A stretch of DNA of 64,000 nucleotides from Bacillota bacterium (GTDB lineage Bacteria; Bacillota; Clostridia; Lachnospirales; Lachnospiraceae): positions 62,001 to 126,000 of the forward strand of contig JAEWCQ010000015.1 of the NCBI GenBank assembly GCA_023390555.1, written 5' to 3'. The stretch's first letter is position 1. Each line of letters starts with the position of its first letter. The notes below the pieces were generated by a model. It worked only from the letters and a program-made list of their open reading frames with translations. It was not told where the DNA came from and did not search any database. Below, piece by piece: positions 27,564-35,844 of the stretch. The translations under genes and the position numbers were made by a program.

Positions 27564-28664
27564 TTACACTCTTTCTGCGATTAAGTCACCCATTTTTTTG
27601 CATCCCACCAACTGAACAGCAGACTTTTTTTCTGCCTCCTGCGGTAAAATATCTACGGTACGGTAATTGTCCTGCAGTACCTTCTTCACTGCCTTTTCCA
27701 TGACATCGGCCTCCTGGTCCAGATCAAACGAATAGCGGAGCATCATCGCGGCACTCAAAATGGTCGCAATCGGATTGGCGATATCTTTCCCTGCGATATC
27801 CGGTGCAGAACCATGACTCGGCTCATACAGGCCGGATCTGGTGTCATTCATACTTGCCGAAGAGAGCATTCCGATGGAACCGGTTACCATACTTGCCTCA
27901 TCCGAAAGAATATCGCCAAACATATTCTCTGTCAGAATGACATCAAACTGCCGCGGATTTTTCACCAGCTGCATGGCGCAGTTGTCCACCAGCATATGTT
28001 CCAAAGTGACCTCCGGATAATCTTTTGCGACTTCCTCCACCACTTTTCTCCACAAGCGGGAAGAATCAAGTACATTCGCCTTGTCGACACTGGTTACTTT
28101 TCCACGTCTCTTTTTTGCAATATCAAACCCTTTGACTGCAATTCTGCGGATCTCTTCCTCGCTGTATGTAAGCGTATCGGTTGCCTGCATCACACCGTTC
28201 ACCTCTTCGGTATGGCGCTCTCCGAAATACAGCCCCCCGGTCAGTTCCCGCATAATCACCATGTCAAAGCCCTCGCCGATGATCTCATCCCGGAGCGGAC
28301 AAGCCTCTTTTAATTCTTCGTAAAGATAGGCCGGCCGCAGATTTGCAAACAGATTGAGCTCTTTTCGTAATTTTAACAGTCCTGCCTCCGGTCTCAATGA
28401 CGGCTCTAACTGATACCACGGTGAAGTACTTGTGTTCCCGCCGATCGATCCCATCAAAACCGCATCGGCTGCTTTTGCCTGTGCGATTGCCTGATCCGTC
28501 AGAGGTACACCTGTTGCATCTATGGAACATCCGCCCATTAAAATTTCTTCATATTCAAAATTGTGACCGTATTTCTTTCCGACCTGGTCCAACACTTTCT
28601 TTGCTTCATTTACGATTTCCGGTCCGATTCCGTCTCCGGAAATAACCCCTATCTTATAATTCAT
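27564..28664 (-). CDS. leuB: 3-isopropylmalate dehydrogenase
   Basis: Oxidative decarboxylation in leucine synthesis, NAD-dependent. The start at 28664 (MNYKIGVISGDGIGPEI) has AAGGAAG upstream; an upstream in-frame extension has no support. The 366-residue protein has RELTGGLYFGER, the metal-binding MFGDILSDEASM with the Asp pair, and YEPSHGSAPDIAGKDIANP for NAD binding. It opens the leuB-ilvD-ilvB operon. leuA, leuC and leuD are not in the window. Confidence 0.96.
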   Translation of the reverse strand: MNYKIGVISGDGIGPEIVNEAKKVLDQVGKKYGHNFEYEEILMGGCSIDATGVPLTDQAIAQAKAADAVLMGSIGGNTSTSPWYQLEPSLRPEAGLLKLRKELNLFANLRPAYLYEELKEACPLRDEIIGEGFDMVIMRELTGGLYFGERHTEEVNGVMQATDTLTYSEEEIRRIAVKGFDIAKKRRGKVTSVDKANVLDSSRLWRKVVEEVAKDYPEVTLEHMLVDNCAMQLVKNPRQFDVILTENMFGDILSDEASMVTGSIGMLSSASMNDTRSGLYEPSHGSAPDIAGKDIANPIATILSAAMMLRYSFDLDQEADVMEKAVKKVLQDNYRTVDILPQEAEKKSAVQLVGCKKMGDLIAERV

Positions 28665-28771
28665 GAAATAACTTCCTTTCCGCTCTCTGCATTTCTTTCT
28701 TCGACCGCGCATTCTCTGCCGTCTGCCTTTTAGATAAAAAATCCGATAATTTATATCTTATAGCATTTAAT

Positions 28772-28833
28772 TATAGATTTCAACTATACCGGCTATTTTA
28801 GTTTCTCATAGTATTTATAATTACAGGTTATAA
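28772..28833. promoter_or_regulatory. Two LysR-type inverted repeats upstream of leuB
   Basis: TATAG-N7-CTATA (28772-28788) and ATAA-N7-TTAT (28817-28831) both match the T-N11-A pattern of LysR-family sites. Their centres are 44 bases apart, about four helical turns. A weak promoter (TTGAAA, 17, TAAGAT on the minus strand) overlaps the first. No T-box leader is seen. No LysR gene is in the window. Confidence 0.35.
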
Positions 28834-28865
28834 TCGTATGTATGGATATGATTTCTTGTTATTTC

Positions 28866-28913
28866 TTTAAAACAGGCGGTCATCGCAAGTAACACTTACC
28901 GATGACCGCCTGT
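28866..28913 (-). terminator. Intrinsic terminator of tgt-yajC
   Basis: Stem of 14 perfect pairs (ACAGGCGGTCATCG with its complement), loop of 14, minus-strand tail TTTTAAAG. It lies 30 bases after yajC. Confidence 0.88.
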
Positions 28914-28943
28914 CTGCTCTTCCTCTATTCGAACTGCTATTCT

Positions 28944-29261
28944 CTATTTACTCTCTACAGATGCCTCTTCCGGTTTTTCCACTGCGGAAATTGCGGAACG
29001 CTGCATCGGAATACGGCAATTTCTGTTGTTTCCAAACTCTACGATTACGGTATCTTCCGAGATATCGATGACGGTTCCGTAAAAGCCGCTTGTTGTCAAC
29101 ACGGTATCACCAACTGCCAGTTCAGATAACATCTGACCTTTTCTCTTGGTCTCTTTCTGCTGTGGGCGGATCATAAAGAAATACATAAATGCGAACAGCA
29201 CTACGATCCAGATAATCATTCCGCCCCATGCAGTTGTTGTATTTGTTGCTAAAATATTCAT
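28944..29261 (-). CDS. yajC: Preprotein translocase subunit YajC
   Basis: Small accessory protein of the Sec translocon. The start at 29261 has AGGAGG upstream. The 105-residue protein has one N-terminal membrane segment (WGGMIIWIVVLFAFMYFFMI), then the family motif RPQQKETKRK and LAVGDTVLTTSGFYGTVIDI. It follows tgt by 135 bases; tgt-yajC is a widespread pair. secDF is not downstream here. Confidence 0.95.
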   Translation of the reverse strand: MNILATNTTTAWGGMIIWIVVLFAFMYFFMIRPQQKETKRKGQMLSELAVGDTVLTTSGFYGTVIDISEDTVIVEFGNNRNCRIPMQRSAISAVEKPEEASVESK

Positions 29262-29396
29262 AGAATCTTTCCTCCTGATAGAAAACAATTGTCTTAACGT
29301 GCAGAAACATTTTCCTTACTTCGTAAGACCACTTAGAATATTGTACACAAAAGTATTCACGCCGACAAGAGTTTTTCCTATTTTTTCATGCAAATT

Positions 29397-30560
29397 TTAT
29401 TTTTCCATACCAGCTTCTCCCTGCTTATCACGTTCAGCCTGCCCCATACGGTATAATTTTTCCGCTTTATAAGACGCAAACTTCCCTGCATCCAGTGCAT
29501 CCCGGATTTCTTCCATCATCGTATTATAAAAATACAGATTGTGCAGGACACAAAGCCGCATCCCGAGCATTTCTTTTGCCTTTAACAGATGACGGATATA
29601 CGCCCTGCTGTAACGGCGGCAGGCAGGACACTGACAGCCCTCCTCGATCGGACGCATGTCTTTTTCATATTTCCGGTTAAACAGATTGAGTTTCCCCTGG
29701 TTCGTGTACAGGTGCCCATGCCGGCCGTTTCGTGTCGGATAGACACAGTCAAAGAAATCCACACCGCGTTCAACTGCCTCTAATATATTTGCCGGAGTTC
29801 CGACACCCATCAGATAGGTCGGCTTATTGACCGGAAGGTACGGGACGGTCTCTTCGATGATGTGGTACATCTCTTCATGCGATTCTCCGACCGCAAGCCC
29901 TCCGATCGCATAGCCGTCCAGTTCCATCTCAGTGATACGTTTTGCATGATCAATCCGAATATCCGCAAAAATCGCACCCTGATTGATTCCGAATAGCAGC
30001 TGATTCTGGTTGATTGTATCTTCCAGACCATTCAGTCGTGCCATCTCGTTCTTACAACGCTCCAGCCAGCGGGTGGTTCTTGCCACGGAAGCCTCCACAT
30101 AGCTTCTTTCCGCAACACTGCTTGGACATTCGTCAAATGCCATTGCAATTGTGGAGGCAAGGTTAGACTGAATCTGCATACTCTCCTCCGGCCCCATAAA
30201 TATTTTGGCACCATCAATATGCGAATGAAAATATACCCCTTCTTCTTTGATCTTTCGCAGACCTGCCAGCGAGAATACCTGAAATCCGCCGGAATCTGTC
30301 AGTATCGGTTTGTCCCAGACCATGAACTTATGCAGACCTCCGACCTCTTTAATCAGTTTGTCTCCGGTTCTGACATGCAGATGATAGGTGTTCGATAATT
30401 CCACCTGTGTCTTAATCTGCTCTAAATCCTCCGTAGACACCGCACCTTTGATTGCCGCAACGGTTCCTACATTCATAAAGACCGGTGTCTGGATATCTCC
30501 ATGAACGGTATGAAAGATTCCCCGTTTTGCCCGTCCCTCCTGTTTTAACAATTCGTACAT
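29397..30560 (-). CDS. tgt: tRNA-guanine transglycosylase (queuine tRNA-ribosyltransferase)
   Basis: Exchanges G34 of tRNAs with GUN anticodons for preQ1. The 387-residue protein has TDSGGFQVFSL with the catalytic Asp, GGLAVGES, the second Asp in VDFFDCVYPTRNGRHGHLYT, and the zinc site CQCPACRRYSRAY...H. No queuosine biosynthesis or preQ1 riboswitch genes are adjacent. Confidence 0.97.
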   Translation of the reverse strand: MYELLKQEGRAKRGIFHTVHGDIQTPVFMNVGTVAAIKGAVSTEDLEQIKTQVELSNTYHLHVRTGDKLIKEVGGLHKFMVWDKPILTDSGGFQVFSLAGLRKIKEEGVYFHSHIDGAKIFMGPEESMQIQSNLASTIAMAFDECPSSVAERSYVEASVARTTRWLERCKNEMARLNGLEDTINQNQLLFGINQGAIFADIRIDHAKRITEMELDGYAIGGLAVGESHEEMYHIIEETVPYLPVNKPTYLMGVGTPANILEAVERGVDFFDCVYPTRNGRHGHLYTNQGKLNLFNRKYEKDMRPIEEGCQCPACRRYSRAYIRHLLKAKEMLGMRLCVLHNLYFYNTMMEEIRDALDAGKFASYKAEKLYRMGQAERDKQGEAGMEK

Positions 30561-30699
30561 CTATCTCTGTTCTCCTTCTTATTTTCACTGTCTTACTTTT
30601 ATTTTTACCATTCCCTGATTCGGGCACTTATGCACGATTATGATAGTACCATAAAACATGGAATGCTTCAATCTTTTCTCACTTTGCTGCATTTGTACA

Positions 30700-30728
30700 T
30701 TGCCACCGTTTTTCAAATCCGCTATAAT
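30700..30728 (+). promoter_or_regulatory. aroC promoter
   Basis: Plus strand TTGCCA, 17 bases, TATAAT, about 74 bases before the aroC start. Confidence 0.72.
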
Positions 30729-30801
30729 AACAAGTATTAACGCAATTGACCATTCTATTGCGATCAATGACTAATTCAAAAGCATGAAAACGGAGGCAGT
30801 T

Positions 30802-31905
30802 ATGGCAGGCTCAACATTTGGCAATCTATTGAAAATCACAACATGGGGAGAGTCTCACGGAAAGGGCATCGGTGTCGTAGTGGACGGCTGTCCGGCGGGA
30901 CTGGATTTGTGCGAGGAAGATATTCAGAAATACTTAGACCGCAGAAAACCGGGACAGTCCAGATATACCACCAAGCGAAACGAGGCGGACGCCGTTGAAA
31001 TCCTCTCCGGTGTCTTTGAGGGCAGGACAACCGGCACACCGATCTCGCTTATCGTATATAATCAAGACCAACACTCCAAAGACTACAGTGAGATCGCATC
31101 TTACTACCGTCCCGGACATGCAGACTATACCTTTGACCAGAAATACGGTTTCCGTGATTACCGCGGCGGGGGGCGTTCTTCCGGACGTGAAACGATCGGA
31201 CGCGTTGCCGCCGGCGCAATTGCCGCTAAAATATTATCCGGGCTCGGCATTTCGATTCTGACCTACACCCGTTCTATTGGCCCTGTCACAATCGAAACTT
31301 CGCGTTTTGATGCGGCAGAGATTTCCAACAATGCACTCTACATGCCGGACAGCGTTGCGGCCCTGAGCGCAGAGGCTTATCTGGAAGAATGCATGCAACA
31401 AAAAAATTCCTCCGGCGGTGTGGTGGAGTGCATGATTACGGGAATGCCTGCCGGTATTGGTGATCCCGTTTTTGAAAAACTGGATGCCAACCTTGCAAAA
31501 GCCATCTGCTCCATCGGTGCTGTCAAGGGCTTTGAGATCGGCGACGGATTTGATGTTGCGAATGCGACAGGCCTCACAAATAACGATGCTTTTATCACAG
31601 ACACAGACGGGCACATTCAGAAAAAAACCAATCACGCCGGCGGTATTCTGGGCGGAATGAGTGACGGAACACCAATTCTCTTACGTGCCGCCTTCAAACC
31701 AACGCCTTCGATTGCGGCGACGCAGCAGACGGTAAATAAGGATGGCGAAACGATTGACATCAGCATTCACGGACGGCATGATCCCATTATTGTCCCTCGT
31801 GCGGTAGTCGTCGTAGAATCCATGGCCGCGATTACGATCGCAGATGCACTCTTTGTCAACATGAGTGCAAAGATGGATTCCCTCACGGATTTCTACCGGA
31901 AATAA
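30802..31905 (+). CDS. aroC: Chorismate synthase
   Basis: Last step of the shikimate pathway, converting EPSP to chorismate with reduced FMN. The start at 30802 has CGGAGG upstream; the in-frame ATG six codons earlier lacks one. The 367-residue protein begins MAGSTFGNLLKITTWGESHG with the FMN-site His. It has YRPGHADYTFDQKYGFRDYRGGGRSSGRET (signature region) and ends with RHDPIIVPRAVVVVESM. It is a single plus-strand gene with its own promoter and terminator. In this window it is the only aromatic pathway gene. Confidence 0.97.
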   Translation: MAGSTFGNLLKITTWGESHGKGIGVVVDGCPAGLDLCEEDIQKYLDRRKPGQSRYTTKRNEADAVEILSGVFEGRTTGTPISLIVYNQDQHSKDYSEIASYYRPGHADYTFDQKYGFRDYRGGGRSSGRETIGRVAAGAIAAKILSGLGISILTYTRSIGPVTIETSRFDAAEISNNALYMPDSVAALSAEAYLEECMQQKNSSGGVVECMITGMPAGIGDPVFEKLDANLAKAICSIGAVKGFEIGDGFDVANATGLTNNDAFITDTDGHIQKKTNHAGGILGGMSDGTPILLRAAFKPTPSIAATQQTVNKDGETIDISIHGRHDPIIVPRAVVVVESMAAITIADALFVNMSAKMDSLTDFYRK

Positions 31906-31952
31906 AAAAAGAACCGGACATTCACGCATACAAGCGTGAACATCCGGTTCTC
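31904..31952. terminator. Bidirectional terminator between aroC and the lactonase gene
   Basis: Long stem AGAACCGGA-ATTCACG paired with CGTGAA-TCCGGTTCT. Seven A precede it on plus (T-run on minus), and a CTTT tail follows on plus. It serves the convergent genes. Confidence 0.85.
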
Positions 31953-31972
31953 TTTCACTGCGTACATCGCAA

Positions 31973-33028
31973 TTACGGATTCAGTTTGTGAATATAGATA
32001 CAGTTCGGCTTATCGACCGGTATTGGCCGGCCCTCCATCAGAATATTTTTCTTATCATAATTGATAACGAATGAAGTAATCTCATTTGTCTCGTGATTCA
32101 GGCTTACGAAATGCTTCCGATCCGGAAAAATACCAATCATTTTCGGATAATCTCCACTGATTTTGGAATTGCAGATTTCACTGAGCAGACCTGTCTCTTC
32201 ATCTACCTGATAAATCACAACGGAATTCACACCCGCATTACTGCAGAAGAGATACTTTCCATCTGAGGATACTTCCATTCCGGAAGCAGCACAGATATCG
32301 TCATCCTTCGGTGCCATTGTGGTGACCGTCTGAATCTTTTCAAAATGAGGCTGGTCATTGACCAACTCATAGGAATATACCTCAACCGCATTGAGCAGTT
32401 CATACAATACATAGGCAAATCTGCCGTTGCGTGAAAAACGAATCATATGTGGCGCAGAATCCAACGGTCCGCGGATAATATCGGCCAGTTTCATCTTGCC
32501 ATTCTTATAATCCAGACGATATACCTTAATGTGGTCCAGTCCGTTATCAACGGCACACAGGAATTTCTGATCCGGAGTCAGTTTGACACAGTCAACATGC
32601 GGTTTGGAACTTCTGTCTGCGATACTTCTTCCCATTCCCTTATGAAAAATACCGTCCGCAATGTTACCGATACTTCCGTCCTCTTCCAGATGCATCATGG
32701 TGACACGTCCGTCATGGTGTCCGCCGACAAACAGAAACCGGTTTTCATCATCAACTTCCACATAACAGCCTCTCATGCCGCCGATCCACTGTTTATCCAG
32801 TGCCTTTAAGTCTCCGTCCGGCAATATCTCGAATGCTTCCACGCCTTCATCTGCAATCGAATACAGATACTTTCCGTTCTTTGACAGAATCAGGTCAGAT
32901 GGGTTACTGATTGGAATCACTTTTCGTTCCTCCAGACGGCCCTTCTCCAGATCCAGATCATACAAGTGAATTCCCACGCTGTTCTCATGGGTATAGGTTC
33001 CAACATAAGCCACATATTTTTCCTTCAT
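31973..33028 (-). CDS. Lactonase family beta-propeller protein (6-phosphogluconolactonase-like)
   Basis: A 351-residue protein of the seven-bladed propeller lactonase family (Pgl/YbhE type). Recurrent blade motifs such as SKNGKYLYSIADEGVEAF, FSRNGRFAYVLYELLNAVEVY and SSDGKYLFCSNAGVNSVVIYQV are seen. The N-terminus is YVGTYT, typical of the family. It lies 3 bases after the U32 gene and ends the operon. 6-phosphogluconate production is the known family role, but substrate use cannot be read from sequence. Confidence 0.85.
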   Translation of the reverse strand: MKEKYVAYVGTYTHENSVGIHLYDLDLEKGRLEERKVIPISNPSDLILSKNGKYLYSIADEGVEAFEILPDGDLKALDKQWIGGMRGCYVEVDDENRFLFVGGHHDGRVTMMHLEEDGSIGNIADGIFHKGMGRSIADRSSKPHVDCVKLTPDQKFLCAVDNGLDHIKVYRLDYKNGKMKLADIIRGPLDSAPHMIRFSRNGRFAYVLYELLNAVEVYSYELVNDQPHFEKIQTVTTMAPKDDDICAASGMEVSSDGKYLFCSNAGVNSVVIYQVDEETGLLSEICNSKISGDYPKMIGIFPDRKHFVSLNHETNEITSFVINYDKKNILMEGRPIPVDKPNCIYIHKLNP

Positions 33029-33031
33029 AGG

Positions 33032-34264
33032 TCATTCCTCCTGTTCGCTTCTGCGTAAAATATCATAGGGCTCCAACGGTTGTCCCAAGTCTATATATAA
33101 CACCTGCTGCGGATGAGGAGCAGATTCCATCTCATTTCCCTGCTCATCTGTAATCCGCTTCACCGTGACCGGAATATTCTCTCCATTTGGTTTCATGACT
33201 TCAATGACCTCTCCGACCGAAAACTTATTGCGCTGTTCGATCCGGTAAAGTCCGTCTGCATTGCAGCCTCCTACAGTACCCAGATACGTATATTCCTTCA
33301 CATAAGTGTTATTATCATAAATCTGTGCCTCGTCAGACGGCTTCCCAAAGAAAAACCCGGTCGTAAACTGGCGGTAGGTACAGTTGGATATCTGATCTAA
33401 ATACCAGGACATATTCAGCTGATATTTCTCCGGGGATTCCAGATAATCATCAATGGCTCTGCGGTATGTCCTTGCAACGGTTGCCACATAGAGCGCCGTT
33501 TTCATTCTTCCCTCAATTTTGAAAGAATCGATACCCGCATCAATCAATGCCGGAATGTGTTCGATCATACACAGATCCTTTGAGTTAAAAATATAAGTTC
33601 CCCGCTCATTTTCATATACCGGCAGATATTCTCCCGGCCGCTTTTCCTCAACCACCGCATATTTCCAGCGGCACGGATGTGTACAGGCTCCCTGGTTGGC
33701 ATCTCTTCCGGTGAAATAATTGCTCAAAAGGCATCTCCCGGAATAGGAAATGCACATGGCGCCGTGAATGAACGTCTCAATTTCCATCTCCTCCGAAATA
33801 TTCCGGCGAATTTCCTTAATCTCCGCAAGAGAAAGCTCTCTGGCCGATACAACCCGCTTCGCACCCTGTCCCCACCAGAACTGATACGTACCGTAATTCG
33901 TATTATTCGCCTGTGTACTGACATGGCGTTCTATTTCAGGACAGATCTCCTTTGCGAGCATAAACACAGCAGGATCTGCAATGATCAAAGCATCCGGCCC
34001 GATTTTTTTCAGTTCCTCAAAGTATTCCCGCACACCGTCCAAGTCATTGTTATGTGCTAAAATATTAGCGGTCACATAGACCCGGACACCGTGCAGATGT
34101 GCAAATGCAATCCCTTCGGCTATCTCCTCCATGGAAAAATTTTTCGCCTTTGCGCGGAGCCCAAAGGCTTCGCCGCCAATATACACTGCATCTGCGCCGA
34201 ATATTACCGCTATTTTCAATACTTCCAGACTGCTTGCCGGAACCAACAATTCCAGTTGTCTCAT
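33032..34264 (-). CDS. U32 family protein, probable tRNA uridine-34 hydroxylation enzyme (TrhP-type)
   Basis: A 410-residue member of the peptidase U32 family. The signature is SGRCLLSNYFTGRDANQGAC followed by THPCRWKYAV, with four Cys suited to an Fe-S cluster. In Bacillus, U32 proteins YrrN and YrrO (TrhP1/TrhP2) make 5-hydroxyuridine at position 34 from prephenate-derived chemistry, and the neighbour YrrM (TrmR) methylates it. Here a trmR-like gene lies about 100 bases upstream, so the same pathway is likely. Only one U32 gene is present, matching YrrO in length. Peptidase activity is unlikely. Confidence 0.88.
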   Translation of the reverse strand: MRQLELLVPASSLEVLKIAVIFGADAVYIGGEAFGLRAKAKNFSMEEIAEGIAFAHLHGVRVYVTANILAHNNDLDGVREYFEELKKIGPDALIIADPAVFMLAKEICPEIERHVSTQANNTNYGTYQFWWGQGAKRVVSARELSLAEIKEIRRNISEEMEIETFIHGAMCISYSGRCLLSNYFTGRDANQGACTHPCRWKYAVVEEKRPGEYLPVYENERGTYIFNSKDLCMIEHIPALIDAGIDSFKIEGRMKTALYVATVARTYRRAIDDYLESPEKYQLNMSWYLDQISNCTYRQFTTGFFFGKPSDEAQIYDNNTYVKEYTYLGTVGGCNADGLYRIEQRNKFSVGEVIEVMKPNGENIPVTVKRITDEQGNEMESAPHPQQVLYIDLGQPLEPYDILRRSEQEE

Positions 34265-34361
34265 GTTCTGTCCTCACTTACTTCTGTTTCCATTCTTTTC
34301 ATCTATCATTTCTCAAACGTACCGATCTATTTATCATACCACGGTACACTGATTTTGCAAG

Positions 34362-35003
34362 TCATCCCTTTACACTCAGCGTGATTCCATCACCGATCGG
34401 CAGCACTGCGGTATGCAGCCCGTCATGATGGGTCAGCTCATAGAGATATTCCCGCATCCGCTTATGGATTGTCCGGTATCGCCTTGTGACCGCAAACCGG
34501 GATTCAATGATATCACCGTCTTGCAGTACATTATCGGAAACCAGTACCCCTCCCGGCGTAAGCAGCCTTAACACATCGGGCAGGAAATGAATATACTGCG
34601 CTTTCGCTGCATCCATGAAAATCAAATCAAACGGTCCATCCAGCTTTTTTAAAATTTCTGTGGCATCCCCCTCCAGCAGCCGGATCTGGCTGTCCTTTTG
34701 TGCACGCCGGAAATTCTCCTTTGCAATCGGTATCCGCTTTTCATAATTTTCAATGGTTGTAATCTCACCGGCAGCCGGATTATATTCCGCCATCAGAATC
34801 GCCGAAAAGCCAACGGCAGTCCCTACCTCTAAAATTTTTGCTGGCTTTTGCAAAGCCAGCAATACTTTTAAGAAGCTCTGCATCTCTTTGCGGATAATCG
34901 GAACCTGATCCTGCAGAGCCTCTTTCTCTATTTGATTTAAAATATCCGTGTTCCCCTGATCCAGAGAATTAATATAAGTTACAAGTCTTTCATCAACAAT
35001 CAC
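34362..35003 (-). CDS. trmR: tRNA 5-hydroxyuridine methyltransferase (TrmR, O-methyltransferase)
   Basis: SAM-dependent methyltransferase forming 5-methoxyuridine at the wobble position. It starts with GTG at 35003 with AGAGGTAAG upstream, giving 213 residues. The SAM motif is KILEVGTAVGFSAILMA, then ITTIENYEK, RLLEGDATEIL, and FDLIFMDAAKAQYIHFL with the metal Asp. The order mltG-like, trmR, U32 parallels yrrL-yrrM-yrrN-yrrO of Bacillus. A catechol-type O-methyltransferase cannot be excluded from sequence alone, but synteny favours TrmR. Confidence 0.88.
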   Translation of the reverse strand: MIVDERLVTYINSLDQGNTDILNQIEKEALQDQVPIIRKEMQSFLKVLLALQKPAKILEVGTAVGFSAILMAEYNPAAGEITTIENYEKRIPIAKENFRRAQKDSQIRLLEGDATEILKKLDGPFDLIFMDAAKAQYIHFLPDVLRLLTPGGVLVSDNVLQDGDIIESRFAVTRRYRTIHKRMREYLYELTHHDGLHTAVLPIGDGITLSVKG

Positions 35004-35033
35004 AATCTTACCTCTTTTACCGCCACCCGATTT

Positions 35034-35477
35034 TTACTGGGAACCCGCTTCCGTGGATACCTCCGTAGTTGCTTCCGTTGCAGTCTCCGAAGCCTCTGTG
35101 TCCTCTGTACTCACCTCTGAGGTCGACATGACCTGCATCATTTCCCGGGCTGTTTCCGAAGTATTCAGTGTATAAACTCCGGGCTGGATCTTTTTCTCAT
35201 ACGCAGACAGCTTTAACTGGGCAACAAAAAGCGTACTGTCCTCAATCAGGCCCTTTTCTTCCAGCATCTGCCCGATTTCCGATGCAGACATGCCGGATTC
35301 CACCTGAACAACGACATCTTTTCCCGGCTCTTTGCTCACCGGCTGTTCTGTAAACACGCGGTAGCCGAAATCAAACGCATAATCGCCAATCTTGGAAAGC
35401 CCGAACAGAATCAGCACAATGACCAATATGGAAAAACTTATGCTCACAATTCTCATAACAATCTTGCTTGTACTCAT
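35034..35477 (-). CDS. Truncated MltG-like protein (membrane anchor plus LysM-like domain, no catalytic domain)
   Basis: A 147-residue protein with one membrane segment (about 9-30), then a domain with VVQVESGMSASEIGQMLEEKGLIED...YEKKIQPGVYTLNT, the N-terminal domain of MltG (YceG) lytic transglycosylases. It then ends in a Ser/Thr/Glu-rich tail (TEASETATEATTEV). The transglycosylase domain with its catalytic Glu is absent, yet the gene is intact, with a good start and no frameshift seen. It sits where mltG (yrrL) normally lies, before trmR. It may bind glycan or act as a scaffold. Confidence 0.8.
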   Translation of the reverse strand: MSTSKIVMRIVSISFSILVIVLILFGLSKIGDYAFDFGYRVFTEQPVSKEPGKDVVVQVESGMSASEIGQMLEEKGLIEDSTLFVAQLKLSAYEKKIQPGVYTLNTSETAREMMQVMSTSEVSTEDTEASETATEATTEVSTEAGSQ

Positions 35478-35495
35478 CTTAGCACCCCTCGTTTA

Positions 35496-35837
35496 TCATT
35501 CGTTTACAAAACCAACCTCGAAGTCCAGACCATCGATCATTTTCCAGTTGATCTGCTGTACGATCCTGCAAAATATAAGTTCGGCAACAAAATATTCTTC
35601 TACAACGGGATTTCTGCGAAGCTGTGCATTTTCCCTCTCCAGACGGTCAACCTCATCAAACAGACTGACATTGCCACTGTTTTGTATCTGATAATTCCTC
35701 TTCCGGAACTCGTGCACGGTCTGCTCCAGTTCCGGATATTTGTGAAGCTCTTTCCGGGCTTTCTGATACCGGATATATTCTTCACTTTCTCTGATTACCT
35801 GCATCAGCTTCTCAAATGCGTTTTCTATCTGACTCAA
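35496..35837 (-). CDS. YlbF/YmcA family protein
   Basis: A 113-residue all-helical protein. The segment FEKLMQVIRESEEYIRYQKARKELHKYPELEQTVHEFRKRNYQ and the following SLFDEVDRLERENAQLRRNPVVEEYF match the YlbF/YmcA domain. In Bacillus these proteins join YaaT and act on RNase Y. Here the gene lies 7 bases after rnjA, so a link to RNA decay is suggestive. The particular member cannot be named. Confidence 0.85.
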   Translation of the reverse strand: MSQIENAFEKLMQVIRESEEYIRYQKARKELHKYPELEQTVHEFRKRNYQIQNSGNVSLFDEVDRLERENAQLRRNPVVEEYFVAELIFCRIVQQINWKMIDGLDFEVGFVNE

Positions 35838-35844
35838 AAAGATC

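Noticed and set aside
28665..28865. T-box leader for leuB-ilvD-ilvB
   Set aside because: No T-box consensus, specifier loop or terminator/antiterminator pair is visible in front of leuB.
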